Source of the DNA: Amblyornis subalaris
Lineage: Eukaryota > Chordata > Aves > Passeriformes > Ptilonorhynchidae
DNA length: 64,000 nucleotides
NCBI GenBank assembly: GCA_018881555.1
Contig: JACAXG010000112.1
Span: 372,001-436,000 of the forward strand
Reading direction: 5' to 3'
The number at the start of each line of letters is the position of its first letter. Position 1 is the stretch's first letter. Below the pieces are notes generated by a model. It had not been told where the DNA came from, did not search any database, and saw only the letters and a list, made by a program, of their open reading frames with translations. Position numbers and translations under genes: made by a program. Of this stretch, positions 51,996 through 63,700 are shown piece after piece.

Positions 51996-52699
51996 ATAAA
52001 TATAGGACAAGATCTTGATAGCCTCTGTCACATGGAACAGTATATTGCAATACCCCTTTAAAGGTCAGAGAGGCTACCTAGAGAGTTTTCAGTGCAAAAG
52101 AAGTTACTGGAATCTGACTGTTTGGAGGCTGTAGCAAACAGTCTGTATAGTAGTCCAGGGCACAATAAGAACAGAACAGAAATGTTGTGTTATGTCCAGG
52201 GCAAATACGATGGATTACCACATGCATTGTTGCTCACCAAAAGGCTTTATGGCTCTGTGGCAGTGGGATGAACAAGGAAGTAGCATTTGCAGCTTATAAA
52301 ACCATCCCATGCAGTGCAGGAGGGCTAAGGAAAATCCTCCTTGCATGGAATAAACATTTTCGTGTAGTTGTACTGTATCTGCTAATTACTTGTTTATAAG
52401 CACAAAGAAAATAATACCTTAAGCATGATACATGCCTTTAAGAATGCCCTCCCCCAAACCAGACTGTTTTTTATCAAAGCAATGTCTCATGCAAATACAA
52501 TGCAATCTCACATGGACAGATACCAACACACTGTGCTAACATCTGTAAAACAGACAATTACAATCAATGCAGTCTTCTTCCTACAGAACAAGATGGGCAG
52601 TTTTAAAAAGGGCTGATGGCAGTCGTTGTGCAAGCATAAGCACTAATATTCTATAAATTCTTTTTTCAGAAATAAAGTATGTACAACTGTGCATACTCA

Positions 52700-53169
52700 C
52701 CCCTACCTCAGTCACACTAAGTGGACTGGATTGAGAGCTGTACTGTCTCATTTATATATTTGAATAATTCTGCACTTCAACGTGATAGACATATTTTCCA
52801 GAGGACAAAGTTTCCCTTGTGGTGTGTTTTGTGGAGCCTATTTGGGCTGGAATGCTTTCAGGTTTCTAAAGCAAGCATTTGCAGATACAAACTAAATGCA
52901 AGGTCTGCCCTAGAGAAAAAACTGCAAGAGCTGCACTGGATGTTTACTATTTTGCAAAATCAGCCATTAACAGTCCTTAAGCAATCTAGAAGATATTTAG
53001 CTGAATTTTGCTTTCTGAGGCTCACTTAGATAAGGGGAAAAGGAGGTGAGAGAAATTGCAGGAGGAGGAGCTGATCTGTCTCAAGGTGGAGCTGTATCTT
53101 GTATTAAATGACATTGGCAGATTAAAGCTCTCTGGTGGGGAAGGGCTTAAAGGCTGAGTCAAAAGCCAA
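52700..53169 (+). promoter_or_regulatory. Probable SLITRK6 promoter region (no defined core element)
   Basis: Lies directly upstream of the proposed exon 1. It contains a purine-rich stretch (GGAGGAGGAGCTG near 53062) and short A/T motifs but no convincing TATA box at a fixed spacing and no CpG island. The call rests on position only. Confidence 0.25.
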
Positions 53170-53673
53170 GAAGTCTCTTTATTTACGCCTACCTCCCAGC
53201 CCCTGGCAATCTGACTAATAACAAACTGAGCTAACAAGAAAGACTAGAAACAACAGAGAGAACACAGGAGCAGCTTGCATCTAAAAATCTGACAAACCAA
53301 GTGATCAAGTCAAGCTCTGCTGAGCATCTTGTTTGTTTACTGCATCCAAATGCTTGCAAACAGTTAACTATATGCAGAAAAGTCAGCCTAGCTGTGAAGT
53401 ATGCTGTGAATTTTAATTGAGGAAAAAGGACAACTGCTTACAGGATGGTCTGATGTGCACGGCTGCCTGGAAGATTTTTTCAATCGAACGCTTTGTACTT
53501 TGTCTTCTGAGCAAGGATTTTAACTTTATGGAGCTGTAGTATTACCAGAGCTTGCAGCAAACGGGAACTTGGAGGAAAGTGTGCATTTTTCAGAGGGAAA
53601 AATTACATTGCATGGAAACAGCTGCTCCAACTGTGCATTACTGAGTGTTTCAGGGAGCATTACTGCTGTACAG
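53170..53673 (+). other. SLITRK6: Probable non-coding exon 1 of SLITRK6 (5' UTR), 5' limit uncertain
   Basis: The 3' edge is well defined: CTGTACAG followed by GTAAGA is a consensus splice donor at 53673/53674. SLITRK genes typically have non-coding 5' exons and a single coding exon, and the matching acceptor lies just before the start codon. The stretch is less AT-rich than its surroundings and lacks recognisable repeats. It contains small upstream ORFs (53445-53453, 53453-53539 and 53612-53644), all closed before the donor. The transcription start cannot be read from sequence, so 53170 is only an estimate. Confidence 0.55.
53445..53644 (+). promoter_or_regulatory. Upstream ORFs in the probable SLITRK6 leader
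   Basis: Three ATGs precede the donor. ATG GTC TGA at 53445 is a minimal two-codon ORF. A second ATG at 53453, whose first base is the last base of that stop, opens 28 codons and stops at 53537-53539. A third ATG at 53612 opens 10 codons and stops at 53642-53644. If exon 1 is transcribed as proposed, these could lower initiation at the SLITRK6 ATG. This is inference; no conservation could be examined. Confidence 0.35.
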
Positions 53674-56600
53674 GTAAGAAAGGCTTCAGTTAGTTAATTA
53701 GCTCAGCACATGGGAATTCCACTTAGTACAAGTTGCATTTATTTTTCTGCATGACTTTGTATAACTTTTGTGTAAAATGATGGCAGTTTATACTGTATTG
53801 TAAACAGTTTGCAGGCACATTTATTCAAACTGATAACTGTGTAGAACGTGTGTATTAAGGGAATGCTGTTTTCAAATCCCTTGAGGGGAGAGGAATGGGT
53901 GCTTGGTTTTATTTCCTGAAGGGCAAAAGTGGTCTTAAATGCATGATTTGGCTGTGATTCCCTTAAGAATTTAATAAACAATCCTGAAGGCTTTTAGAAA
54001 TTGCTAATTCTTANCTTGGGGCTTTGAAAATACTGAACATAGTTTTGTTTTTTAAATAGCTGAATTAAAACAACCAAACAAATAAAACCCCAAGGATAAT
54101 GAAACAAGCTATTTCAATGTTTTAAAACCAAGTCAATTATTACTTAGCAAGCATGTGATATCTTTGATGTAAGGTGACTACTTCTGGAAGTATTCAACTT
54201 TGCCTCATTGAAAGGACTATGACATTTTTTAGTCTTTCAGAATTCCTACAGAGCTTAGTTTCAGTATGCAGTCAGCAGTAACTTACGTGAAAGCAGATAA
54301 AATGAAAAAAACTTAAGTTACCATATAGAATTGGCTGAAAAACCTCACCACATGAAACAGAAAAAGGTCATTTTGTCAAGTCTTTTAAATTACATTTTAT
54401 NGTATTGTGAATTCTTTCAATTAAATGTTAATCATCTGTTACTTGAGAGCAGTATTTATTTTACAATAGTAGCCCACTGAGAACTTCATTACATATTTCT
54501 GAGTCTTTAGAAAAAGAAAAAAAAATCGAAAAAGGAAAAAAGAATACAACTCTCCTATTAATTTTTATTGTGTGTGTGTATATATATATGTGTGTGTGAG
54601 AGAGTTCTGGCAGTGCTGCTTAGAGAAGTATGACGATGATTAAAATGTGAATGTTTTCCAATTGGTTACAAATGTTACTTTCATCTCTGAGAGGAGGGCT
54701 TTCATTTTTATAACCTAATTTCTCAATATGCACTAGAATGCAACATGCCTTACAGATTTTTATTTTTTATTTTCATTTAGTTTTGCTCTGGGACTTTGTA
54801 AGTGCAGTTTGAATTTGATGCGGATTGACGCTGGAATTTCTAATGAGAAAAAGTGTACAGAAATAAAGTTGAATTAGTCATACAGTAGGTTTGAAGCTGG
54901 CATCTGTGTCAGGAGCTTGTATTTTTTACCTTGGGTCACTGGAAATGATAGTGATGCATGTAAAGCAAGAATAAGTTTCTAGCATAATATGATCCTAGAA
55001 TTATTCTGCATACTTCAAAATAACATCTTGACATGCTGTGTCTTATCCAGTACTTCTTGGAAAACAGACTTAAAGGCATATATATTAAACATAGGCAGCT
55101 GGAGTTCAAAAAGAGTAATATGAGACAACAAAATTATTTGTTCTATTAAAACAAAGAGAAAAGCTCATATTTTTAAGGACACTTTTTCTCACATTGTGAA
55201 TTGCAGTTACTACTTCCAAACTCATACTTTTACTCCCACTTATCAGGAGCTACTAACAAAGAAAAACATAATTCACTGTGCACACATTTGCTGTTGTTCC
55301 TTTTGTATGTATGTGTGTGTATAATACCCATGCCACAGCATTTAAGTGCCTGCATGTGTTAATTCTAAGGGAAGTCTTGAGAAATGGTGTTTCTAGTAAC
55401 CAAGGTACATGACATTTAAAATATGCATTGATGAGATGCCAAATCATATGGCCACACTATAAGAATGTTCATGCATGTAATTGAATTGATCCTTGTAAAA
55501 GGTTCTAATCTTTCAGAAATTAGCACAGCTGTTTGTGTAGTGACATTCTGTACTTCATGTTTCAATAGCTCAGTTTGAAAGATCGAGTGACCTTTATTAG
55601 ATGGATTACTTAAGAATCCTGCTTAGTTCAGTCGTCAAATAAATAGTACACTCCATAAAAGTTACTGGGTTTAAAAACATCCATTCCATTTTAAATTTTT
55701 TTTTTTTTTTTTTAGGAAATGTGGAAATAATTAAAGATTATAAACAGTGATTTCACTCTACCTTATATATCAAGAGTTACCATTGGTCTTGTTAATTAGA
55801 CAGCTTTGACAGAAAGAAACAGAATCGTCAAATGGACTGTAGCACAAATAATTTAAACCAATAATAAATGACTGATTTAACACATAAATTTTGCTTGCAA
55901 CTCCATAGCTGTACTGTAATGATGTATCAGTTGATACTAGTGATAATTTTTAATTTGTAAAACACAATCAGTTCCATATACATTTCACTGTGGTAATTGA
56001 TGATTATAATAACTGGAAAGNGTCTAATATTAATCTTAAAAAAAGTTTTCCCTTGCTTACTTGTTTCTTCTGACATGTACTGCATTGTCAGTTTTTGACT
56101 TTAATAGTGTACACAATGTTTTTATGTGTATATTATGTGGAAACATTATACTACTGTGTGCTGTGGTCTCTTTTTCACTAAATATCCACAGACTACAACA
56201 TATGCATTAAAATTTAAGTAAAGAAAAATAATTATTTTGCCTATTTCCTTTTCAGTTTGTGGGTACAAGGATTTCAGAGGAAATACCTTTTGATTTCCAT
56301 ACATAATGCAGAACCAAAGAGAGATTCCCTGTATCCTGACTGAATGGGCTTTTGCTCACAACACATTCTTGAATCAAATCAAATCTTGTTTCTTCTCTTC
56401 AGCAGCTGGATAACATTAAGTTAATCTCAGCAAGGTACTCTTAAAATTTGCAGTGCTATGTGGTGACACAAAGCAATCACTCAAAATATTATATTAGTTT
56501 TATTATAAGATGTTTGGAACAGTAACTTATTACTGCTGTCCACTGGCAGTCTATACAGTATATAAAGGCAACACACTCCTGATTATTTCCTACTTTGTGT

Positions 56601-56879
56601 ATCAGCACAAAAGTACTGAAGCTTTCCCCTTATGACTGTTTATTGATTCAGTACATTAAAGTAAATATATATTCTCTAATTAAGAAATAATTTAAAAAGT
56701 GTTTTGCAGGATATGATATTGTTTGAAAGGTGAGGTAGCTCAATGACAAGCATAAGGAATGTTTTTTCTCCCTGTTGCCCCAGGGGGAAAAAAAAAAAAA
56801 ACAAACCAACCCAAACCCTGAGAAATCATGACTGTATTACTTTTCCTTTTTCCCTTTTTTTTCTTTTTTTTTTTAATAG
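53674..56879 (+). other. SLITRK6: Probable SLITRK6 5' UTR intron
   Basis: Begins GTAAGA after exon 1 and ends in a long T/C tract (56839-56874) then AATAG, with the coding exon starting at 56880, 15 bases before the ATG. The interior is AT-rich with no coding capacity. It holds a TG/TA microsatellite (54570-54605), a T run near 55698-55713 and scattered A-rich stretches. No CR1 or LTR insertion was seen in it. Confidence reflects the good splice sites without transcript evidence. Confidence 0.6.
54570..54605. repeat. Compound TG/TA/TG/AG microsatellite in the SLITRK6 intron
   Basis: (TG)n, (TA)n, (TG)n and (AG)n stretches follow each other directly inside the proposed 5' UTR intron. Confidence 0.9.
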
Positions 56880-56894
56880 AATCTGCTGGACAAC

Positions 56895-59417
56895 ATGAAG
56901 CTTTGGATTTTCATTCTATACTCAGTTGTGGTTGCATCTGATCCTTTCCAGTCACAGCCTTCTTTTTCTTCAGTCAGAGGATCTTGTCAGAGTCTGTGTT
57001 CCTGTGAAGAAAAGGATGATACCATGATTATCAACTGTGACAAAAGAGACATCAAGATGATATCAGAAATAAATGTCCCACCATCACGGCCTTTCCATCT
57101 TAATCTGTTAAACAATGGTCTGAGCATGTTACACGTGAATGATTTTGCTGGCCTTGTTAATGCTATCTCTCTACATCTTGGTTTTAACAATATTGCAGAT
57201 ATTGAGCCTGGGGCTTTCAATGGTCTCAGCCTTCTTAAGCAACTTCATATCAATCACAATTCTTTAGAAACACTTAAAGAAGATACGTTTAATGGTTTGG
57301 AAAATTTGGAGTTTCTTCAAGCAGACAACAATTTCATCACAGTGATTGAAGCAAGTGCCTTTAGCAAGCTCAACAGGCTTAAAGTGCTTATTTTGAATGA
57401 TAACGCCATTGAGTATCTTCCTCCAAACATATTTCGTTTTGTGCCGTTGACCCATCTAGATCTACGTGGAAACCAGTTACAGACACTGCCTTATGTTGGC
57501 TTTTTGGAACACATTGGTAGAATACTAGACCTTCAGTTGGAAGACAATAAGTGGGCCTGTAACTGTGATTTGTTGCAGCTGAAGATATGGCTAGAAAACA
57601 TGCCTCCTCAGTCCATAATAGGTGATGTTGTATGCAATAGTCCTTCAGTTATCAAAGGCAGCATATTAAGCCGGTTGAAAAAAGAATCACTTTGTCCCAC
57701 TCATCCTGTTAATGAACTTGAAGATCCTTCCGGGTCACTGCCCTTGGTTGTAACCACATCTATCAGTGATAATCACCTATCGACCAAGGTGATTCCTCTC
57801 CTGAAAGCTCCTACTAAAGAACCAAGTTTAGTGCTTCATACTTCCAAGCCTACTACGTTTCCAGGAATCTCTTGTCCTGTCCCCTGTCACTGCACCAGCC
57901 ATATGCTCTCAGGAGTTCTTATGCACTGCCAGGAGCGAAATATTGAAAGCTTGTCTGATTTAGGACCTCCTCCTCCAAATCCTAAAAAGCTTATTCTAGC
58001 TGGAAACATTATTCAGACGTTATTGAAATCAGATCTTGTGGACTATGCCAGCCTGGAAATGCTTCACCTGGGGAACAATCGCATTGAGTTCATTGAGGAA
58101 GGCTCCTTTATGAATCTGACTAGACTACAGAAATTATATCTCAATGGCAATCATCTTACAAAGCTAAGTCAGAATCTCTTCCTTGGCCTTCAGCACCTTG
58201 AGTACTTGTACCTTGAATATAATGCCATCAAAGAAGTTTTGCCAGGGACATTTAATGCAATGCCAAAACTGAAAGTCCTCTACCTAAATAACAACCTTCT
58301 GCAGGCTTTGCCACCCCATATCTTTTCAGGTGTTCCCCTCACCAGATTAAATCTGAAAACAAACCAGTTTGCTCATTTGCCTGTGAGCAATGTCTTGGAT
58401 GAACTGGATATGCTGGTACAAATTGAACTTGAAGACAACCCCTGGGACTGTACCTGTGATTCAGTTGGACTGCAAAAATGGATACAAAAACTGAGTAAGA
58501 ATACCATGATGGGTGATATTTTTTGTAAATCTCCAGGGCACCTAGCAAAAAAGGAATTGAAATCCCTAAACAGTGAAGTCTTGTGCCCAGGTTTAATAAA
58601 CAGCCCTGCCCTACCAACTCATGCCAGTTTTGTAGTTGTGACAACTTCTTCTCCTACTGCCAACACCGCAGACAACATCCTGCGGTCCCTTACAGATGCT
58701 GTCCCACTTTCTGTTCTAATATTAGGACTGCTCATTGTGTTTATAACTATTGTATTTTGTGCAGCAGGAATAGTTGTTCTTGTTCTGCATCGGCGCCGAA
58801 GATGCAAAAAGAAACAAGTGGATGAACAAGTGAGGGATAGCAGCCCAGTTCACCTTCAGTACAGCATGTACGGGCATAAGACAACACACCACACCACGGA
58901 GCGCCCAGCTGCCACTCTCTACGAGCAACGGATAGTTACCCCCATGGTTCAGGTCTACCACAGCCCATCCTTCAGCCCCAAGCATACTGAGCAGCAGCAG
59001 GAGGAGGGAAGTGAGAAGGAAGCTAATGATTCCAAATATCTTCGCCGAAGTCTCCTGGAAAGAGAAAACAGTTCACCACTTACAGGTCCGAATGTCAAAT
59101 ACAAGGCTACAGATCAATCTGCTGAATTTCTGTCTTTTCAGGATGCTAGCTGCTTGTATAGAAACATTCTTGAAAAAGAGAGAGAACTGCAGCAACTAGG
59201 GATCACAGAGTACCTAAGAAAAAATATTGTCCANCTCCAGCCTGACATGGAAGTTCGTTATCCTGCAACACATGAAGAGCTGAAGCTGATGGAGACACTG
59301 ATGTACTCGAGGCCAAGAAAGGTTTTTCTAGAACAAACTAAAAACGAGTACTTTGAACTCAAGGCTAATTTACATGCTGAGCCTGATTATCTGGAAGTCC
59401 TGGAGCAGCAAACGTGA
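56895..59417 (+). CDS. SLITRK6: SLITRK6, SLIT and NTRK-like protein 6 (complete, single coding exon)
   Basis: An uninterrupted 840-residue frame, against 841 for human SLITRK6, which it resembles along its whole length. In order: a hydrophobic signal peptide (about 1-15); LRR N-cap cysteines C31, C35, C37, C48; a first LRR block; an LRR C-cap (about 218-267, beginning NKWACNCDLL); a Ser/Thr/Pro-rich linker; a second N-cap (C327, C331, C333, C345); a second LRR block; a second C-cap (about 515-564, beginning NPWDCTCD); one transmembrane helix (about 605-631) followed by HRRRR; and a cytoplasmic tail of about 205 residues with the Tyr-containing end YLEVLEQQT. The family consists of type I neuronal surface proteins that shape neurites and synapses. 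Human SLITRK6 loss causes myopia and deafness, which points to retina and inner ear. The start is chosen because the signal peptide follows at once and an A sits at -3. One N (59234) falls in the third base of codon 780 (CAN, Gln or His; Gln in human). No frameshift or missing cap cysteine was seen. Confidence 0.97.
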   Translation: MKLWIFILYSVVVASDPFQSQPSFSSVRGSCQSLCSCEEKDDTMIINCDKRDIKMISEINVPPSRPFHLNLLNNGLSMLHVNDFAGLVNAISLHLGFNNIADIEPGAFNGLSLLKQLHINHNSLETLKEDTFNGLENLEFLQADNNFITVIEASAFSKLNRLKVLILNDNAIEYLPPNIFRFVPLTHLDLRGNQLQTLPYVGFLEHIGRILDLQLEDNKWACNCDLLQLKIWLENMPPQSIIGDVVCNSPSVIKGSILSRLKKESLCPTHPVNELEDPSGSLPLVVTTSISDNHLSTKVIPLLKAPTKEPSLVLHTSKPTTFPGISCPVPCHCTSHMLSGVLMHCQERNIESLSDLGPPPPNPKKLILAGNIIQTLLKSDLVDYASLEMLHLGNNRIEFIEEGSFMNLTRLQKLYLNGNHLTKLSQNLFLGLQHLEYLYLEYNAIKEVLPGTFNAMPKLKVLYLNNNLLQALPPHIFSGVPLTRLNLKTNQFAHLPVSNVLDELDMLVQIELEDNPWDCTCDSVGLQKWIQKLSKNTMMGDIFCKSPGHLAKKELKSLNSEVLCPGLINSPALPTHASFVVVTTSSPTANTADNILRSLTDAVPLSVLILGLLIVFITIVFCAAGIVVLVLHRRRRCKKKQVDEQVRDSSPVHLQYSMYGHKTTHHTTERPAATLYEQRIVTPMVQVYHSPSFSPKHTEQQQEEGSEKEANDSKYLRRSLLERENSSPLTGPNVKYKATDQSAEFLSFQDASCLYRNILEKERELQQLGITEYLRKNIVXLQPDMEVRYPATHEELKLMETLMYSRPRKVFLEQTKNEYFELKANLHAEPDYLEVLEQQT

Positions 59418-60760
59418 AGTGATAATACATTGGGCTGGGGCCAAATTTCTGTAATTTTATTTTAAATTGGAACCATTGTAAATAAAAGTGCCTTATAATA
59501 AAATGTCAACAGTCAGAACTTAAGCACAGCAGTAATCCTAGCAAAGAAAAACTCAGGGATCACTGTGGGAAGCCATGGGGTTGTGGGCAGACAATATGTC
59601 ACACCCCAAGTTAAACACGAATTTTGTGTGATTGAACTCTGGGAGGAAGACTGCTTATTGCACTATTCCTCATCATTTTAAAAAGGTGTGTACGGCACTC
59701 TCCATTCTGTTCTCCATTTCCCAATCTATGGAAAATGTTCATTACCTTTGCTCCTTCTTTTTTCCCTCCATTTAATTAGAATCCTTTAAAAAACCAAAAA
59801 GACCAAAAAAAGAAAAACCCAACACTTGTGTTTGTATTTATAAGGTTAGAGTGTATTTGTTAGGTTAGTACATGCACTGCATATATGACCACTGTCTACA
59901 ACTACACCTAACATACCTTTATAATAAATATGAAAGGAGTTGAAATGTTGTCATACTAAATGTCAGTTAAAAAGAAAAAAAGATAAAATATTTTTGTGTA
60001 TTCACCCAGACCCTGCAAATATTTAAGTATTTTACACAGAACTTCATGTGCATTCTGTATCAGTATGTGGAAGGAAAAATATGTAACTCTGTTTACCCAA
60101 CATCTTCAACGAAGAAAACTTCAAGCCTTTTGCTACTTTCCCTATCTGATAGCTTTACCTAAGTTTGGACAATCTTTTCTTGAGCTGCTGCTATAAAATA
60201 TTGTGCATCACTGGTGTTTCAACTCATAATCCTGGGCAATTTGAAAAGCTACTGAGAATCAGCTGTAAATATGTTATTGTGTTTAATAAGTTTGGGGTTT
60301 TTATATATATACATATGTATATAAATAACTTCTGTGCTGGCTTTAAATATTCTTGAAGAAATTGAGTTTGCTGTGGCTAGGAACTTCCAAGTGCAAATAC
60401 AGGTCCTTTCCCACCCTACCTAAAAGCAACGCTCAGACAGAATAACTGCAACAATACACATATGAGGAAGAACAATAGTATTAAGCTATTTGTACAAAAA
60501 TATATTTTCTGAAATTAGAAGAAAATAAAGTGGTGTGGGAAGAAGAGGTTAAAAAAACATAGAACACTGCAGGTTTATTTTTGCAATGAATTCTTGCTAG
60601 ATTTATATTTACTATTTATTCTGTATAATTTTGTATTTTTTTTTTCCAACTCACAAGAAAAGAAAAACCTTATTCCTGGCTGATTTTCAAGCTAATCAAA
60701 GAACTGCTCTCTATCAATGAAAAAGAAATAAAGAGTTTTTTAAATGTCTTTTTCTTAAAG
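59418..60760 (+). terminator. SLITRK6 3' UTR with several candidate poly(A) signals
   Basis: AATAAA hexamers occur at 59481-59486, 59497-59502, 59923-59928, 60524-60529 and 60727-60732. The last is followed by a T-rich stretch (TTTTTTAAATGTC and TTTTTCTT), as expected of a downstream element, and a 3' UTR of about 1.3 kb would be reasonable for this gene. Several sites may be used. AT-rich DNA produces such hexamers by chance, so each one is weak alone. Confidence 0.45.
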
Positions 60761-63700
60761 GTCACTTTTTAAAGAAGGCAGCAACTTCTGCATGCACAAG
60801 TTTAAAACTATCTGGGAATTAAACACAATGATTCTCACTCTTGTCATGTGGGCAGAAGCATCTTATCCTGAGTGCAGTAAGGCCATTCAATTTCTGTGCA
60901 TGACTGACATGGTGCCAAAACACAAATTTTGACCTGCATTTATCTTCCTCTAAGCAAATTTTTTGTAAACTGACTATGCATGATTTTTTTTCTAATTCCT
61001 ATTTGTAAAGTGAAAGATCAACTTAATTGCTACATGTATACATATGTATGCTAAATTTAGCATTGAAGTCTTGATAAACTCAAAGTAAAAAGATATATTC
61101 TTTAGTTCAAAATACTGTTCATGTCTTACCTATTTGTATATACAAATGTGAGTTCTTCATATTCTTCTACGTAAGTTTCTGACAGATGAATTTCCTTTCA
61201 TACTACATATGAAAGTCAGATTCTCAATTCTTTCAAATTTGCATAGAGATAACAACTTTTATGGTGCTATACTAATTTCTGTAGTTTGAGGATCTGACCA
61301 CATTTTGTCTCTGTTAACAAATCAATCTCTTTATTANTATTTTTGAGGTGTCATCAGTTTGTTATGGAAGTAAAATTTGTTGGCTTACAAAAATCAAAAT
61401 TTCAGTTATTAGAGAATAAGTATTATTTCTTCTTTCTGTATCTGAGAATAATTTATTCAGAAAACCTGTCTATTTTGGAAGATTAGGAAGAGTGAATGTG
61501 GTAAAAACATATTTGTTTTGTTGCTATCTTTGTTCCAGACAAGGAAAGACAATTCTAAGTATTGCTTGTGCAGGTAAGGGTGAGACAAAAGGGAAAATGC
61601 AGCTGCAATAACTTTGCATTAAATTGGCTATATAACGTTATTTTAGATGGATTTGTATATTCAAGCACATATGAATGTGCTTCATGGATAATTCCATAGA
61701 ACCTATGGAAACCCATGCCTGGATCTGGAGGAGCAACTGGGGCTCAGGTGGGATGGCTTAGAGCATCAAAATGACACTAGATGTCTCCATTTAAACAATT
61801 TAGTTTCACATAGGAAAAAGTTTCAAGTAAATTTATTATATAGAATAATTAAAATGAAGTTAAAAATTTAATTTATTCAATGGAAATAACACTAGAAAGC
61901 TTTGAATACTGTATCAGACCCATTAAATTGTTCTTTTTCAAATTCTCAGAGATCTCAAATTAGTGTAGAGAAAAAAATCAGAACAAAAATGTAAATGGTA
62001 CTTGATAACAGAGTTTATTATTTCAGTGTCTTTGATTTCAGTAGTTATTTCCAAATAAAAATGTGTGTAAAAATAACACCCCGCAATTGGCAAGACACAG
62101 GGAAATGATGATTCAAGCCCTCAGGCTTAGATTTAAGAGAAATAGCTTCCGACTAAAGACAATTGCCACATGCACAGATGTCACTTTGCTTAGCTGCTAA
62201 CAGTTGCTTGGCAGAACGCTGAGGACAACTGCGTGGCAAAACATTCTTCTTCGTTGCAGTCTCAAAGCATCACAAAGAAGAGTGAGCTAAATTAATGTCA
62301 AAGCAAGTCAGTTGCACAGCTGTATCAGAGCCTCACTCAGCAGGATTAAAGAGACCTTCACCGTTTAGCTTTCCTTCAGCAGGGAGATTCATGCCTTTCA
62401 TTATATAAGGGCAACTGTGCTCTGTGGCAGTCCGTAACACCGCAAGTGGTTTGGCAGTATCCAGGAATCACTAGGATGTGGCTCGCTGTCCACTTTCCTA
62501 TCATCATATTGCCTACTGGACTGCCATGTAGTGAGAGTTTTCATAATGAGGAGAGAGGTGTCTGCCCACTGCCTTACATTCAGACAGTGATTTTTCCAGC
62601 ATGAGGAAACTCTACGTTGCTGTAACAAAAAGGGATGAAAATTTGACCTTATATGATTATTCTTCAGCTGAAGAAAATCATTGTCTGCTGATAAAAATAA
62701 AATCATGACATAAGAAAGGCATCACATAAGAAAGAAGGATGCAATGTCTGTTTACAAAAGTTTCTTGGAATATTATCAATTGGAAATTTGTCCTTAGTAT
62801 TATTGATGTTTGCAGAAACTTGGGAAGGATATTCATAAATTTTCTTGTTAAAACCATATTGTCATATTTTATTTTAATTTTTTTTTCAGTGACAGGCACA
62901 GTTAAGTGTTTTGATACATTTTTACTTAGCTAGAATAATGGAGGTTGGAAGGCAAAGCATGTTTGACAGTCTGCAACAAAGTGTATCCATTTTTCTCCTG
63001 TCAGCATGATAGTTTAATTGAGTGCGAGAACAGTGCTTCGTCAAGCACACTGGTGTAAGTGGCAGCTATGTTATTGTTGCTAGGGTTCCTCAAGGTAACC
63101 AACACTATCATTTTTTGCCTCACATTTGAGTGAAGTAAATATATTAAGTAACACTACAGACCTGTTCCCTAAATAAACATATTGAAAAAATTTATTGCAC
63201 CTTTTTTATTTTAAACTGTTCTTATCTTTTCAACTTCAAAAAGACAAATGTATTTCTCTTTCTTTTTATTCCTGCTACAGGTAATTTTCACACAGACTTT
63301 TTGTACTGATACTTGATTATATTGCCTGCAGTGATGCCTCTCCGAGCTTCTTAACAGAAATGAAACCCAACCCCACACCTCAAAAGCCCTATCCTACAAA
63401 ATCTGTAAATTTACACATAAATTAGGATATTTTCCTATTCATAAATGGCCTAGTATTTTTACACATTCTTCACCATTAGAATGACAGATCAACCTTGCTG
63501 TTGTTGTATTCTACTCTGAAAATTAGTTTGTATTTATTGTGAGTGATGTGTCAAACCCGTCAGATTCAAATCCAAAAGTTTTTAACCTGCAGTCATTGTT
63601 TCTCTGATTGGAACCTGAGGATCAGATTTCAGCCCCTCTTTGCATGACAAAAATGTTCCCTGTATGATCCCAAATAGGAGATGTTTGTAATGTGCCACTT

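Larger units (their letters stand above)
50143..52699. other. AT-rich intergenic DNA upstream of SLITRK6
   Basis: No gene or transposon seen. Contains a 22-bp perfect palindrome (51550-51571) and a TG microsatellite (51971-51995). No N positions occur here. Confidence 0.6.

Noticed and set aside
57264..58985. Minus-strand and shifted frames within SLITRK6
   Set aside because: They are shadows of the leucine-rich-repeat coding sequence.
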